From assembly GCA_902595175.1 (NCBI GenBank), contig CACJPB010000002.1, positions 62,001 through 126,000 on the forward strand: a DNA stretch of 64,000 nt. Direction: 5' to 3'. Of this stretch, positions 8,451-19,163 are shown piece by piece. Numbering within the stretch: position 1 is the first letter of the stretch; every line of letters starts with the position of its first letter. A program made the position numbers and the translations under genes. Source of the DNA: an uncultured Prochlorococcus sp. (GTDB lineage: Bacteria > Cyanobacteriota > Cyanobacteriia > PCC-6307 > Cyanobiaceae). The notes beneath the pieces were generated by a model. It worked only from the letters and a program-made list of their open reading frames with translations. It made no database searches and was not told the DNA's origin.

Positions 8451-9803
8451 ATGCAATCAATCTTTGGAACTGATGGAATAAGAGGAAGATTCAATGAAGA
8501 GATAACTTATTCTCTAGCTTATAAAGTAGGATATGTCCTAGGTTCGACATTAGAAAATAAAAATCCAATATTAATTGGAAGAGATACAAGAATTAGTGGA
8601 GATATTCTGCTTCAGGCGATAACGCAAGGTATAAATGAAAGTGGCAAAAAATTTATAAATCTTGGGATCTGCCCTACACCAGCCATACCTTTCTTAATCA
8701 AACAGGAGAACCTGAGTAGTGGGATCATGATATCTGCGAGTCATAATCCGCCAGAATATAATGGGATAAAGATTTTTGATCATAATGGTCAAAAAATTAA
8801 CAGATATTTTGAAAATAAAATTCAAAAATTAATTGAAGAGTTAAATCAAGATATAGCAGTTCCTACAAAAGTGATCCCACTAAATACAAATAAAGATCTT
8901 ATTGATATTTATATTAAAAGCCTAATCCAAACAATGGGCGGAGAAAATTTAAGCGGATTGAAAATAATATTAGACACATGCTATGGATCAGCGACAACCT
9001 GCGCAAAACAAATTTTTCAGTCTCTTGGTGCTGATGTAAGAGTTATCAATAACTCTAAAAATGGATTGAAAATTAATATGAATTGTGGTTCTACTAACCT
9101 CGAACCATTAAAAAAAGCATTAAGAGAGAGTACTGCAGATATGGGATTTAGCTTCGATGGGGATGCCGATAGAGTAATTGGAATAGATTCAAAAGGCCAT
9201 GTTTTAGATGGAGATCACATTCTTTTCCTTTGGGGTAGAGAACTTATGGAACAAAAAATTCTCACTAATAATCTATTAATATCAACGCAAATGGCAAACT
9301 TAGGCTTTGAAAAGGCCTGGGGAAAAATTGGGGGAATTTTATATAGAACTGATGTTGGAGATAAATATGTTCATGATGCAATTAAGGAAAAAAGAGCTGT
9401 TTTAGGCGGTGAACAATCAGGTCATATACTTTCAAAAATTAATAACTTTTCTGGAGATGGTATATTGACAGCACTTCAAATTTCTAAATATTGCAAAAAG
9501 AAAAATATTAATTTAAATGATTGGCTAAAAAGTAGTTTCGAACCTTATCCCCAAACACTAACCAATATCAATCTAGATTTTGATATTAATAAATTAAATC
9601 CAGAAACCAAAATCTTAATTGATCAAACTATAGAGTTTTTTCAAAAAATTTATTCGGACAATTGTAGAGTTTATATAAGACCTAGTGGCACAGAACCAGT
9701 TATTAGAGTTCTAGTTGAGGCCAAAAATCATAAGAAAGTTCATTCTTTATCAAGCGAAATAACAAACAAACTTTTTTTAGAAATCGATAAAATAATAAGA
9801 TAA
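8451..9803 (+). CDS. glmM: Phosphoglucosamine mutase
   Basis: A 450-residue enzyme converting glucosamine-6-phosphate to glucosamine-1-phosphate for UDP-GlcNAc, hence peptidoglycan and lipid A. The phosphoserine loop [12 protein letters not shown] is at residues 94-105 (Ser97), the metal loop FDGDADR is near 236-242, and the sugar-phosphate site [11 protein letters not shown] is near the C-terminus. The start [11 protein letters not shown] is typical of GlmM. The length is normal. It diverges from the membrane thioredoxin gene. Confidence 0.96.
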   Translation: MQSIFGTDGIRGRFNEEITYSLAYKVGYVLGSTLENKNPILIGRDTRISGDILLQAITQGINESGKKFINLGICPTPAIPFLIKQENLSSGIMISASHNPPEYNGIKIFDHNGQKINRYFENKIQKLIEELNQDIAVPTKVIPLNTNKDLIDIYIKSLIQTMGGENLSGLKIILDTCYGSATTCAKQIFQSLGADVRVINNSKNGLKINMNCGSTNLEPLKKALRESTADMGFSFDGDADRVIGIDSKGHVLDGDHILFLWGRELMEQKILTNNLLISTQMANLGFEKAWGKIGGILYRTDVGDKYVHDAIKEKRAVLGGEQSGHILSKINNFSGDGILTALQISKYCKKKNINLNDWLKSSFEPYPQTLTNINLDFDINKLNPETKILIDQTIEFFQKIYSDNCRVYIRPSGTEPVIRVLVEAKNHKKVHSLSSEITNKLFLEIDKIIR

Positions 9804-9810
9804 ACACGCA

Positions 9811-10440
9811 TTAAATTTTTATATAAATCCTTTCAAAAATATCAAGTTCGTTAACAATCACATACTTTTCCCTATTAGTTTTAAATTTGTTTGGATTAAA
9901 ACTTTCAGAATAATCAAAATCTTTTTTATCTATTGTTTTAAAAAAAGGATTACTTGATATAGTGCAATCCATATAATCGAATAATTCCTTTACATCCGTT
10001 TTTATAAAAATTAAGGTCCCTTTTTCCAATGAATTTGAGAGAATAGTAATAAATTCCGGCTGAATTACACGCCTTTTATAATGCCTCTTTTTAAACCATG
10101 GATCAGGAAAATAAAAAGAAATACTTTTTAAATTTTTGAAAATAAATTTATTTTGAACATCATTCAGAATATTATTAGCGTTACCAAATACAAAATATAG
10201 ATTTTTGATTTCTCTTTCAAGAACTTTTAACTTAGCATTTTTAACTAATTTCTCACGAATTTCAATACCTAAAAAATTCCAACTGTTATTAACCAAAGCT
10301 AAATCAAATAGAAACTCACCAGCAGCACAACCTATATCCAAATGAAGATTCAATTTAGAATCACCAAACATTTCGCTCAAAGAAGGTATTATTTCAATTT
10401 GATTGAAATTACTACTAAGCGGATTAACATGCTGCCTCAT
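9811..10440 (-). CDS. trmB: tRNA (guanine-N7-)-methyltransferase
   Basis: A 209-residue SAM-dependent enzyme that makes m7G46 in tRNAs. The SAM-binding DIGCAAGEF is at about residues 36-44, and the family signature [21 protein letters not shown] is split across about 109-129. The C-terminal [12 protein letters not shown] fits the T-R-x-E motif. It is tail to tail with glmM (7 bases). Confidence 0.95.
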   Translation of the reverse strand: MRQHVNPLSSNFNQIEIIPSLSEMFGDSKLNLHLDIGCAAGEFLFDLALVNNSWNFLGIEIREKLVKNAKLKVLEREIKNLYFVFGNANNILNDVQNKFIFKNLKSISFYFPDPWFKKRHYKRRVIQPEFITILSNSLEKGTLIFIKTDVKELFDYMDCTISSNPFFKTIDKKDFDYSESFNPNKFKTNREKYVIVNELDIFERIYIKI

Positions 10441-10562
10441 ACAATTATCAATATATTTCTAGGCAATAATATAAGGATGCATAATATTCATAACTATGAC
10501 AATAGTAATTTCAAAAGTAACAGTTTGATGTTTAATTATTATGTGTTTAAAAAGAAAAAGTT

Positions 10563-11186
10563 TTGAACGTTTTTAATCAACTTTCTGTTTGGCTATCCTT
10601 TCAACTTTCAATAATCTTCCTTATTGGTATTCCTGTTACTCTATCCTTCTGGTCAATTAAGAAAAGAAATAAAGCAGTTAGTAAACTTCTATCAATTTAT
10701 TGGAAAATATCTCTTTTATTTTTTATAAGCATCCTACTTTTAATAGGTAAGTATAATTATGCTCTTGTAATAACAAATATTTCAACACTATTAATGACAA
10801 TTTCAGTTTGGTTTTGGAACGATATTAATGATGAATTAAGAGAATATGATTTTTCTTACACCCTTACCACAACTACAAAAATATGGAGATGGACAGTAAC
10901 TTTTATATCTCTCAATTTCTTAATTCAGAGTTTGCAAAACTTTAATTGCTTTTCTTTTATTAATTCCGACGCGTGCGCAATATGGCTTCAGCCTTCTTCA
11001 AATTTATATATTTTTATAAAGAATTTATTTACTTTTTTCTTTGGAGCTAACTTTACTCAGCCGATAGCAAAATTTTTAGGATTATTTTCTTTATTAATTT
11101 ATATTTTAGGGCTTATTCAATGGTCAATAATAAAATTACCTAAAAATGGAAGAAACTCTTGCTTCTCCGAAAATGGCAGAAATTGA
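10563..11186 (+). CDS. DUF3177 family membrane protein
   Basis: A 207-residue integral membrane protein with about five hydrophobic segments (for example 10-30, 45-62, 65-82, 112-128 and 175-190). It matches the cyanobacterial DUF3177 pattern in my memory; the function is unknown. The start is TTG at 10563, since no in-frame ATG lies upstream. Its 3' end overlaps the next gene by 41 bases in another frame. Confidence 0.75.
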   Translation: MNVFNQLSVWLSFQLSIIFLIGIPVTLSFWSIKKRNKAVSKLLSIYWKISLLFFISILLLIGKYNYALVITNISTLLMTISVWFWNDINDELREYDFSYTLTTTTKIWRWTVTFISLNFLIQSLQNFNCFSFINSDACAIWLQPSSNLYIFIKNLFTFFFGANFTQPIAKFLGLFSLLIYILGLIQWSIIKLPKNGRNSCFSENGRN

Positions 11187-11481
11187 TTTAATAAATAATC
11201 TTGAAAAAATAAGTTCCGAGATACCCAATAGGATACTTAAACTAGAAGGTTTCATTCTCAAAGAGAATCAAAAGGAACAATTAGAAATAATTATTTTCAG
11301 AGGTTTCAGTAGCTCAACAACTCATCCAATTGAAATAGATTCAGAAAAAAAAGTAATAACACTTCCTTATTCAATTACAAACTTAAAACTTTATAAAGCA
11401 CCGTTAACAGAAACAGAAGAAAATTTTATAAGAGAAAATCAAAACTCAGTTTTCTTTTTGAATCAAAAAAACTGGATTTAA
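11146..11481 (+). CDS. Small conserved cyanobacterial protein of unknown function
   Basis: A 111-residue soluble protein with the segments [32 protein letters not shown] and [21 protein letters not shown]. It resembles a family found next to DUF3177 or ileS in marine cyanobacteria, with no known function. It overlaps the end of the DUF3177 gene by 41 bases and the end of ileS by 4 bases tail to tail. A shorter start (MAEID, 11173) is possible. Confidence 0.7.
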   Translation: MEETLASPKMAEIDLINNLEKISSEIPNRILKLEGFILKENQKEQLEIIIFRGFSSSTTHPIEIDSEKKVITLPYSITNLKLYKAPLTETEENFIRENQNSVFFLNQKNWI

Positions 11482-14384
11482 ATAACTTCAAAATTAATAA
11501 TATTTGAACATCTTTTGCATAATTTTGTATTTTGGATTCCATTAAAAGTTTCTTTTTGATAATGCCAACATCTATCACATTTTTGACCTTGAGCTTTATT
11601 TATTTGAATTTTACCAAGTGCATTGTTATCAATAATAAGAGAATTCTCCACCAAATCGGATACCACTTGGAAGTTTGATACTATAAGCCAATCTCTAAAT
11701 AAATCTACATCTTGATTACCAAATTCTTTTAGCCAATTAAGTGAATCTTTTAAAGTTTTATCTTCAGGTAAATAATTAACTTCAGTTTCCAAAGCTGCTC
11801 CAATTATTTGTTTGTTCCTGCATCCTTCTATAGCCTTGTTAATCTCAACTCTCAAATTTCTTAAATTCGCAATGTGCTCATTAAGTATTTGATTTTTCCA
11901 TGACTGCGAAAATATGGGCCATCCTCTTTGAAAGACTGATTTTTCTTCAATTGAATATGGAATATTTTGCCAAATATCTTCAGCCATATGACAAAGCACT
12001 GGAGAAATAAGAACGGCTAAATTTTCAACAACTTTTGACATGACGAACTGACAAGATCTTCTCCTAAATTGTGATTTAGAACTTACATATAACCTATCCT
12101 TCGCAATATCCAAATAAAAATTTGATAGATCTACAACGCAAAAACTTTGCAAAATTTGGAAAAATTTTGAAAATTCATAATTTTCATAAGCATTTGATAT
12201 TTGATCCGTAACCTCCACTAATCTGCCTAACATCCATTGATCTAAGAGGGGCAATTGATCAATTTCAAAACTATCAATTTTAGGATCATAATCATGAATA
12301 TTACCTAGAAGATATCTTGCTGTATTACGAACTTTTCTATAAACGTCTGAAAGTTGCTTGAGTATATTGGAACCAATTGGAACATCTACTGAATAATCTA
12401 CAGAGCTTACCCATAGCCTTAAAACATCAGCACCATAAGCAGGATCAGTTTTTTTATTATTACCTCCATTAATAATTATGTTTGGATCAACAACATTTCC
12501 TAAAGATTTGCTCATTTTTCTTCCGTTTTCATCAAGTGCAAAACCATGAGTTAAAACTTTCTTATATGGAGGCTTATTATTGACGGCAACAGACGTTAGC
12601 AAAGAAGACTGAAACCATCCTCGATGTTGATCAGAGCCCTCTAAATAAAGATCTGCTGGATACTTTAATTCACTTCTTAGTTCACATACTGCGGCCCAGC
12701 TAGATCCAGAATCGAACCAAACATCCATTGTATCTGTTCCTTTTTTCCAAAGATCAGATTCTTTTGCATAATTTTCTGGCAAAAGATTCTTAACATCCCA
12801 ATCCCACCAAATATCTGCTCCATGTTCACTAAAAAGTTCTTGAATATGATTTATTATCTCTTCATTAAGGAGAATATCATTATCATTTTTTTTATAAAAA
12901 ACTGGGATAGGGACTCCCCATGACCTTTGTCTAGAAATACACCAATCTCCTCTACCCACAACCATAGAATAAATTCTTTTCTTTCCAGTCTCTGGCATCC
13001 ATTCAACATCTTCGATTGCCTTTAATGCAGATGATCTAAAGCCATTTACTGATGCAAACCATTGTTCTGTTGCCCTAAAAATAGTTGGTTTTTTGGTTCT
13101 CCAATCATACGGATATCTATGCTTATAATTTTCTTGTAATAGAAGCAAATTATTCCCTTTTAAATGTTCAATAATTAAATCATTTGCATCTTTCAGGACA
13201 TTTGATCCTTTGAATTGACCAGAATATTCATTTAAGTTACCTTTTTCATCAACTACACATGTTATTGGTAAATCATATTTTTGACCGACATTAAAATCAT
13301 CTATCCCATGACCAGGCGCAGTATGAACAATTCCAGTACCTGATTCTGTAGTAATATAATCTCCTCCAATTACAATTCTACAATTTTTATTCTTAGAGGG
13401 ATGTTGATATTCAATATTTTCTAATTTGGAGCCTTTAACCTCTAAAAGCACCTTGAAATCTTTATTAAATTTCTTACTTATTTCAGAAGATAAATCCTCA
13501 GCAAAAAGGTAAATTTTCTTCTCTTCATCGATAGCAAAAACGTACTTTATTTTTGGATTTACTGCAACTGCTTCATTTGCAGGTATGGTCCAAGGAGTAG
13601 TGGTCCAAATAGTTATGAAAGAATTATTTTGAAAAAAATCTTTTTTGATATTAAGGTTTTCCTGGTTGAAATTTAATAAAATTTCCTCAGGTATTTTAGT
13701 GATTTTTAATGAAACATAAATACTTTTTGAATAATGTTCTTCAGGGTATTCCAATTCAGCTTCTGCAAGTGCAGTCCTTGAACTTGGACTCCAATGTACA
13801 GGTTTAAGACCTCGATATATATAGCCATTTAAAAACATTTTCCCAAATACTCCAATCTGAGCAGATTCATAACTTTTCTTAAGAGTTAAGTAAGGGTTAT
13901 TCCAATCTCCCCATATGCCCCACCTTTTGAAACCCTCCTTCTGATTATTAATTTGGATGTGGGCATAATCTGTTGCTTTTTTTCTTAAATTAAGGGTGTC
14001 AAGATTCTTTCTTTCATCAGATTTTAAATTCTGAAGAACTTTTAATTCAATAGGTAATCCATGACAGTCCCAACCAGGCACGAAATGAACCTTAAACCCT
14101 CTTAAGGTTTTGTACTTATTAATTATGTCTTTTAAAACTTTATTAAGAGCATGACCCATATGAAGAGCTCCATTTGCATAAGGAGGGCCATCATGTAATG
14201 TAAATATTTCTCCTGAATTGCTTGAACCTAATTGGAAATCAATATCATTATTAGCCCAAAAATTCTGTATCTCAGGTTCTCTTACAACCGAGTTAGCACG
14301 CATTGAGAAGTCAGTTTTTAATAAATTTAAAGTTTCTTTGTAAGAAAAGTCTGATTTTTGTGCTTTGGTATTTTGAGATTTCAT
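11478..14384 (-). CDS. ileS: Isoleucyl-tRNA synthetase
   Basis: A 968-residue class I aminoacyl-tRNA synthetase. The adenylate motif LHMGHALNK (HIGH box) is near residue 74, the KMSKS loop ([10 protein letters not shown]) near 625, and the editing domain lies between them ([12 protein letters not shown]). A C-terminal zinc site shows [10 protein letters not shown] and CKRC. Length and domain order are those of the bacterial enzyme. A T-box is neither expected nor seen upstream. Confidence 0.98.
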   Translation of the reverse strand: MKSQNTKAQKSDFSYKETLNLLKTDFSMRANSVVREPEIQNFWANNDIDFQLGSSNSGEIFTLHDGPPYANGALHMGHALNKVLKDIINKYKTLRGFKVHFVPGWDCHGLPIELKVLQNLKSDERKNLDTLNLRKKATDYAHIQINNQKEGFKRWGIWGDWNNPYLTLKKSYESAQIGVFGKMFLNGYIYRGLKPVHWSPSSRTALAEAELEYPEEHYSKSIYVSLKITKIPEEILLNFNQENLNIKKDFFQNNSFITIWTTTPWTIPANEAVAVNPKIKYVFAIDEEKKIYLFAEDLSSEISKKFNKDFKVLLEVKGSKLENIEYQHPSKNKNCRIVIGGDYITTESGTGIVHTAPGHGIDDFNVGQKYDLPITCVVDEKGNLNEYSGQFKGSNVLKDANDLIIEHLKGNNLLLLQENYKHRYPYDWRTKKPTIFRATEQWFASVNGFRSSALKAIEDVEWMPETGKKRIYSMVVGRGDWCISRQRSWGVPIPVFYKKNDNDILLNEEIINHIQELFSEHGADIWWDWDVKNLLPENYAKESDLWKKGTDTMDVWFDSGSSWAAVCELRSELKYPADLYLEGSDQHRGWFQSSLLTSVAVNNKPPYKKVLTHGFALDENGRKMSKSLGNVVDPNIIINGGNNKKTDPAYGADVLRLWVSSVDYSVDVPIGSNILKQLSDVYRKVRNTARYLLGNIHDYDPKIDSFEIDQLPLLDQWMLGRLVEVTDQISNAYENYEFSKFFQILQSFCVVDLSNFYLDIAKDRLYVSSKSQFRRRSCQFVMSKVVENLAVLISPVLCHMAEDIWQNIPYSIEEKSVFQRGWPIFSQSWKNQILNEHIANLRNLRVEINKAIEGCRNKQIIGAALETEVNYLPEDKTLKDSLNWLKEFGNQDVDLFRDWLIVSNFQVVSDLVENSLIIDNNALGKIQINKAQGQKCDRCWHYQKETFNGIQNTKLCKRCSNIINFEVI

Positions 14385-14505
14385 ACGAAGATATAAGAAA
14401 TATTGGTGATCAAAAGAATTATTTAAATAAATCTAATTTATTATATTCCTTCTTAATTGACCTGTAGTTTTTTTGAGATGTTTCAAATAACCAATCTATT
14501 TGATT

Positions 14506-14955
14506 TCAGACTTTTATATTATCATTTTTATCATTCCTTACCCACTTCTTTTGGGTTGTATTTTTAATGTTGCTACCAAAATTAAAAAAATTTGAAGGTT
14601 TCTTGAAATCATTAAATACCAGATTAATAGATTCTAATATTTTCAAAAAGTTGTTTTTAAACTCCAAAAAGGTACTTAATTTTTTCTTTTCGTTGTCTGT
14701 CAATTGGTACCATCTAGATAAAAAAAGCTCTATTAGATAAAAAATAACTAGTACTGTTAAAAAAAGGAAAATTACAAAAAATGATTCATCTAGAGTTTTA
14801 TTTTTAATTATTAATATCAAACCTATTAATAAATTTAAAAAAGCTTTTATTAAGTCTTTTTGTTTACCGAGCTCAAGATAAATTATTGGTACAGTTAGAA
14901 AAATGATGCCAACTAAAATATAAAAAGTTCCCAAATAAAATATCGAACTATTCAT
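14506..14955 (-). CDS. Small membrane protein of unknown function upstream of ileS
   Basis: A 149-residue protein with about three membrane segments (6-27, 36-52 and 57-78), then SRWYQLTDNEKKKL and a basic, Asn-rich cytoplasmic tail. I do not recognise it firmly; Ycf66-like proteins have a similar layout, but that is speculation. It lies 121 bases upstream of ileS on the same strand, separated from it by an AT-rich gap in which I see nothing else. Confidence 0.6.
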   Translation of the reverse strand: MNSSIFYLGTFYILVGIIFLTVPIIYLELGKQKDLIKAFLNLLIGLILIIKNKTLDESFFVIFLFLTVLVIFYLIELFLSRWYQLTDNEKKKLSTFLEFKNNFLKILESINLVFNDFKKPSNFFNFGSNIKNTTQKKWVRNDKNDNIKV

Positions 14956-15026
14956 TAAATTAACTACTCGATTAAATTATAAGAGTTGATATCAATAAAA
15001 AAACTATCTATCAGAATTTCCTTAAG

Positions 15027-15108
15027 TGCGGTCGGGGAGACTTGAACTCCCACACCCGAAGATACGAGTACCTAAAACTCGCGCGTCTACCAATTCCGCC
15101 ACGACCGC
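15027..15108 (-). tRNA. tRNA-Leu (anticodon UAG)
   Basis: An 82-base minus-strand tRNA with a 7-bp acceptor stem (GCGGTCG/CGACCGC), discriminator A, and T-loop GTTCAAGTC. The anticodon stem CGAGT/ACTCG encloses loop TTTAGGT, giving anticodon TAG. A variable arm (TATCTTCGGGTG region) makes it a class II tRNA, as leucine tRNAs are. CCA is not encoded. The flanks are AT-rich. Confidence 0.96.
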
Positions 15109-15265
15109 TCAAATAAAATAATAATTGAAAGAGGTTTATTTTAAAAATTTTTTTTCTTAAGATGATTAATTTGACACATTAAAATTAAATTAAAAATCTC
15201 CTAAAAGAAATTATTTATGTTTGATCATGCAATCATCTTAAAATATTAGTTATATTATTTAAAGA

Positions 15266-16297
15266 ATAAAAGAAACGATTTCAAACTTAACCAATAAAAA
15301 TACAACGAAAAATACTAATTCTTCAAAAACATTTAATTGGCAAAAAGAGATTAAAAATTACGTAGATCCGCCAAGTTTTTGGAATCCAACATTAGGTTTA
15401 TTTTTTGGCGGTTATTTTCTCGCTTTTCTTAGCATTTGGCAATGGTATAGAGGTGTTTGGCCTTTGCCTCTACTTGTAGCCACTGCATTTTTAGCTTTAC
15501 ATATTGAAGGGACAGTAATTCATGATGCCTGTCATAAAGCTGCTCATCCAGTTCCTTGGATAAATCAAGCTATGGGGCATGGCTCAGCAATTCTATTAGG
15601 GTTCAGCTTCCCAGTTTTTACGAGAGTTCATTTACAACATCATATTCACGTAAATCATCCCAAAAATGATCCGGATCATATTGTCAGTACTTTTGGTCCA
15701 ATTTGGTTAATTGCTCCAAGATTCTTTTATCATGAGGTATTTTTCTTTCAAAGAAAACTCTGGCGAAGATATGAATTATTACAATGGGGAATTGAAAGAT
15801 CCATATTCATAACAATTATCTTGGCAGGTCTGAAATTTGACTTTATGAATTTAATTTATAATTTATGGTTCGGACCAGCATTAATGGTAGGGGTCACTTT
15901 AGGAATATTTTTTGATTATTTACCCCATAGACCATTTCGATCAAGAAATAAATGGGTAAATTCTCGAGTTTATCCAAGCAAATTTATGAATTTATTAATA
16001 ATGGGACAAAATTACCATCTTATTCATCATCTATGGCCTTCCATTCCTTGGTTTGAATATAAAATAGCTTATGAAAAAACTAAGCCTTTATTGGATAAAA
16101 AAGGCTCCCCTCAAAGGGTTGGGATATTTGAAAGTAAAGAAGACATTTTTAACTTTATTTATGATTTATTAATAGGTGTAAGGAGTCATAGCAAAAAGAG
16201 GGGGAAAATAAGAAAAATCATAAATTTATATCCAGGCTTTAAGATAAAAAAAATTTTATTAAAGATAGTCAACAAAACATTTATTGGAAGCAACTAA
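15266..16297 (+). CDS. crtR: Beta-carotene hydroxylase
   Basis: A membrane di-iron hydroxylase making zeaxanthin from beta-carotene. The histidine clusters HDACHKAAH, HLQHHIHVNH and YHLIHHLWP are all present. Homology to CrtR begins around 15350 (YVDPPSFWNPTLG), well upstream of the first standard start, a TTG at 15464, which would remove a membrane span. Back to the stop at 15260 the frame contains no ATG, GTG or TTG. The likeliest start is ATA at 15266 (343 residues), or ATT at 15278. The gene is convergent with gatC. The function is secure; the start is not. Confidence 0.9.
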   Translation: MKETISNLTNKNTTKNTNSSKTFNWQKEIKNYVDPPSFWNPTLGLFFGGYFLAFLSIWQWYRGVWPLPLLVATAFLALHIEGTVIHDACHKAAHPVPWINQAMGHGSAILLGFSFPVFTRVHLQHHIHVNHPKNDPDHIVSTFGPIWLIAPRFFYHEVFFFQRKLWRRYELLQWGIERSIFITIILAGLKFDFMNLIYNLWFGPALMVGVTLGIFFDYLPHRPFRSRNKWVNSRVYPSKFMNLLIMGQNYHLIHHLWPSIPWFEYKIAYEKTKPLLDKKGSPQRVGIFESKEDIFNFIYDLLIGVRSHSKKRGKIRKIINLYPGFKIKKILLKIVNKTFIGSN

Positions 16298-16302
16298 CCT
16301 AC

Positions 16303-16596
16303 TCATTCATTAATAATTTTTGGTACTTTAAAGTACTTATCTTCTCTCGATGGACTCAATTCTAAAAGTTCTTCATTGCAATCAGAATTTTTCTTTTCGT
16401 CTTTTCTAAATACATTTACAACTTCTATAGCTCTCGTTGTACAGGGGACATCATCTGTATCAATTTTTTCGAGTTGTCTTATATAATCCAATATCTTTTC
16501 TAATTGTTGTGCATGATTATTAATTTCATTCTCGTTAAGTTCTAATCTTGATAAATGAGCAACTTTTTTTACTTCCTCTTTAGTTATTTTTGTCAT
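16303..16596 (-). CDS. gatC: Glutamyl-tRNA(Gln) amidotransferase subunit C
   Basis: A 97-residue subunit of GatCAB, which converts Glu-tRNA(Gln) to Gln-tRNA(Gln). It shows EEVKKVAHLSRLELNENEI at the N-terminus and QLEKIDTDDVPCT in the middle, both characteristic. GatC stabilises GatA. It lies 5 bases from the end of crtR, tail to tail. Confidence 0.94.
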   Translation of the reverse strand: MTKITKEEVKKVAHLSRLELNENEINNHAQQLEKILDYIRQLEKIDTDDVPCTTRAIEVVNVFRKDEKKNSDCNEELLELSPSREDKYFKVPKIINE

Positions 16597-16767
16597 ACCT
16601 TTAATACCTTTCTTATTAAATAATAGTTTATTAAGAACAACTTATTGACATATCCTTTGAATTTCAAATAATTTAAAAAAATAATTACATCTTTTTGAAA
16701 ATCAATATCAATTAATAGCCTTAATTATTTTTCTCAGCTAAATATGTTATTAGATAGATATTGAAAA

Positions 16768-17352
16768 ATAAAAGAAAAATTCTTTCCAAAAAATTTTTTT
16801 TATCGGCACTCTAAACTTGTTGCTCCTGATTTAATAGGCTGTTACCTCATAAAAAAAAATAATGAGATAGATCAAGTTAAAGGGGTAATTGTTGAAACTG
16901 AAGCTTATTCACAGGAAGAAGAAGCCTGTCATGGCTACCGCAAAATGACTGAATCAAACAAATCATTATTTGGTAAACCTGGCACATTTTATATTTACAA
17001 ATCTTACGGCATTCATCATTGTTTGAACATAGTTACTGATAAAGAAAATTTTGCGAGTGGTGTTTTGATAAGATCAGTTTTTATACCTAAAAAAAATGAA
17101 AGATTAGCTTCTGGACCTGGCCTAGTAACAAAAACATTCAGTGTAGACATTTCATTTAACTCACTTGAAGTTCTTAATAACAAATCTTTATGGATTTCTC
17201 CACGAGACTCCACTCTAGAAGAAAAAGATCTTATTCAAACTACGAGAATTGGCATATCAAAGGCAAAAAATATAAAATGGCGTTGGTATCTCAAAAATAG
17301 TAGGAGTGTAAGTAAAAGATTAAAAGGTGACAGAACACCTAAATTTCAATAA
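16768..17352 (+). CDS. 3-methyladenine (alkyladenine) DNA glycosylase, AAG family
   Basis: A DNA repair enzyme that excises alkylated purines. The family segments run in order: APDLIGCYLI, VETEAYSQEEEACHG (catalytic Glu), GTFYIYKSYGIHHCLNIV and LASGPGLVTK. Homology extends about 55 residues upstream of the first ATG (16945), back to PKNFFYRHS. The frame back to the stop at 16762 has no ATG, GTG or TTG. ATA at 16768 would give a 194-residue protein of normal length. The same ATA context occurs at crtR. pyrB starts 21 bases after its stop. Confidence 0.85.
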   Translation: MKEKFFPKNFFYRHSKLVAPDLIGCYLIKKNNEIDQVKGVIVETEAYSQEEEACHGYRKMTESNKSLFGKPGTFYIYKSYGIHHCLNIVTDKENFASGVLIRSVFIPKKNERLASGPGLVTKTFSVDISFNSLEVLNNKSLWISPRDSTLEEKDLIQTTRIGISKAKNIKWRWYLKNSRSVSKRLKGDRTPKFQ

Positions 17353-17373
17353 TCATTTATCTTTTTAAGAGTA

Positions 17374-18390
17374 ATGCAAATTTGGCCTCATAAACATATC
17401 CACACACTAGCTAATTTTTCAATTAAAGATTATGAGTCAGTATTTGAATTAGCTTATAGATTTGATGCACTAAAGAATGCAGGAACGAAAAAGATACCGG
17501 CCTTACAAGGGACTTTGGTAACGTCTTTATTTTTTGAACCTAGTACAAGAACAAAAAATAGTTTTGAGCTTGCAGCAAAAAGGCTTTCTGCTGATGTACA
17601 AACTTTTGCTCCATCCTCTAGTTCTTTAACAAAAGGCGAAACAATACTTGATACGGCCATTACTTATTCTGCTATGGGGGCTGATACATTAGTTATCAGA
17701 CATTCATCAAGTTACATAACCTTTGAGATCGCTGAAAAACTTGATGCAATAAATTCCAAGACTTCGGTTCTTAATGCTGGAGATGGATTACATAGTCACC
17801 CTAGCCAGGGATTGCTTGACATTTATACATTAATAAAATTCTTTTCCAAAAAAACACTGAATCCAGAGGTTTTAAATTCTAAGAAAATTTTAATAATTGG
17901 CGACGTTAATCATTCAAGGGTTGCTAGGTCAAATCTTTGGGCTTTGAGTGCATTCGGCGCCGATATAATCTTATGTGGTCCTAAGACATTAATACCTGAT
18001 GAATTTATCAATTTTTTAAAAACCCCCGTGCCAAATCAAACAGATGATCCTGTTAAATCAAGAGGTTCAATAACAATTTCAAGATCATTAGAAGAATCAA
18101 TAAAAATTGCAGATGCGATTATTGTTTTAAGACTCCAGAAAGAGAGAATGATGGAAAATTTACTAAGTAGCATTGATTCATATAGTTTGGATTATGGCTT
18201 AACCCCAGAGAAATTATCTTTAAATAATAAACAGATTCCTATTCTTCATCCCGGCCCAATAAATAGAGATATTGAAATTAGCAGCAAAGTGGTAGATCAA
18301 TATCCTAATTGCTTAATTAATAATCAAGTTGCAAATGGTATCCCTATAAGAATGGCTTTGCTTTACCTACTACAGAAACACAACAAGTAA
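17374..18390 (+). CDS. pyrB: Aspartate carbamoyltransferase catalytic subunit
   Basis: A 338-residue enzyme of pyrimidine synthesis, joining carbamoyl phosphate and aspartate. The carbamoyl-phosphate loop [15 protein letters not shown] is at residues 51-65, HSSSYI is near 110, and the [11 protein letters not shown] motif is near residue 290. It follows the alkyladenine glycosylase gene by 21 bases, so co-transcription is possible. Confidence 0.97.
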   Translation: MQIWPHKHIHTLANFSIKDYESVFELAYRFDALKNAGTKKIPALQGTLVTSLFFEPSTRTKNSFELAAKRLSADVQTFAPSSSSLTKGETILDTAITYSAMGADTLVIRHSSSYITFEIAEKLDAINSKTSVLNAGDGLHSHPSQGLLDIYTLIKFFSKKTLNPEVLNSKKILIIGDVNHSRVARSNLWALSAFGADIILCGPKTLIPDEFINFLKTPVPNQTDDPVKSRGSITISRSLEESIKIADAIIVLRLQKERMMENLLSSIDSYSLDYGLTPEKLSLNNKQIPILHPGPINRDIEISSKVVDQYPNCLINNQVANGIPIRMALLYLLQKHNK

Positions 18391-18392
18391 AT

Positions 18393-18734
18393 TTATAGCA
18401 ACTTAAGACTTTCAGTAAAGAAACCATAAAATAATCCCAATCTTAAAGAATCCAATAAAAGTACTAAAAATTTCTTTTTCCTTTCAAATCTAAAATTTCT
18501 TCTCAAAACTATTAAAAACTCAATAAAAACTACTGATAAAAAAGCGGCTACAGGATCCATAAGCTCCACAACGGCACTTACCATTCCAAGAGAACTTCCA
18601 AGAAAGTATCCGATTAAAAGTGTAATCAACGATATTGAATATCTTCGCCATGGATTCTTAGCCCAAGTACTTAATGTCTGAATATTTTCCACAATTTTTA
18701 GCTGAAATTTTGTCTTTTGAGGTTTAACAACCAT
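18393..18734 (-). CDS. DUF565/Ycf20-like membrane protein
   Basis: A 113-residue protein with an NPWRRYSISLITLLIGYFLG segment followed by a second hydrophobic stretch (about 60-78). This matches Ycf20 (DUF565), a thylakoid-associated family in cyanobacteria and algae linked in plants to non-photochemical quenching, with unknown biochemistry. It is tail to tail with pyrB, and the small gene upstream ends 11 bases away. Confidence 0.82.
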   Translation of the reverse strand: MVVKPQKTKFQLKIVENIQTLSTWAKNPWRRYSISLITLLIGYFLGSSLGMVSAVVELMDPVAAFLSVVFIEFLIVLRRNFRFERKKKFLVLLLDSLRLGLFYGFFTESLKLL

Positions 18735-18745
18735 TTTCCATTAAA

Positions 18746-18946
18746 CTAAGCTGCTTCAGAGTTTGATTGAATTTTAGTATTTCCTTCTATTAATTCAAGT
18801 AATGCTTCGAACTGAGCCATTAATCCTCTTAATTCGCCTGGCTCTGGGAAAAGGTCATCTTCTTTTATTCCTAAATGCATTTCTCTGAGCTCTTGCCTTA
18901 AATAGCGTATGTGACTAATTACTTGCTCTCTTTTGGTTTGCGACAT
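18746..18946 (-). CDS. Small conserved hypothetical protein
   Basis: A 66-residue acidic helical protein from the ATG at 18946 (MSQTKREQVISHIRYL). An upstream ATG at 18964 adds six residues but is less likely. It is helix-rich (QELREMHLGIKEDDLFPE, GLMAQFEALLELIE) and looks like the small conserved proteins of marine picocyanobacteria. I know no function. It lies upstream of the Ycf20-like gene on the same strand. Confidence 0.7.
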   Translation of the reverse strand: MSQTKREQVISHIRYLRQELREMHLGIKEDDLFPEPGELRGLMAQFEALLELIEGNTKIQSNSEAA

Positions 18947-19009
18947 GATATAAAATTTTTGCATATATTTTAAGAAAGAAAATTTTTGAAAAGGAGAGTT
19001 TGCATATTT

Positions 19010-19120
19010 ATGACTGAGAATGAAGATAAATTACCTAAAAATATTTGAAAAGATTATGAATATTGTAAATTTCTATATCCTTGAAAATGTTTACTTAATA
19101 CCAATATCAATTTTAAATAA
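19010..19120 (+). pseudogene. Possible decayed mini-ORF with two internal TGA codons
   Basis: ATG at 19010 opens 12 codons (MTENEDKLPKNI) to TGA at 19046. The frame then continues through a second TGA at 19082 to TAA at 19118-19120. Reading both TGA as Trp would give 36 residues. A strong AAGGAG lies at 18991-18996, 13 bases before the ATG, a long spacing. It may be a 12-residue peptide gene, a broken gene or chance. Support is weak. Confidence 0.22.
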
Positions 19121-19163
19121 TTACTTGAGGCTTTATTATTAGGAAATATTGACTTTTCTCAAT

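Noticed and set aside
10342..10566. 74-residue ORF spanning the trmB start and the gap before DUF3177
   Set aside because: Its first half is antisense to trmB and the rest is a low-complexity Asn/Lys run; no signature is visible.
15464..16297. crtR starting at the TTG at 15464
   Set aside because: Homology and a membrane segment extend at least 35 codons upstream, so this would be an N-terminally truncated enzyme.
16945..17352. Alkyladenine glycosylase starting at ATG 16945
   Set aside because: This would remove the catalytic Glu segment VETEAYSQEEEACHG, which lies upstream in the same frame.
1784..19120. TGA read as Trp in this organism
   Set aside because: Several core genes, including leuC and clpB2, end at TGA in the expected place, so the standard bacterial code holds.
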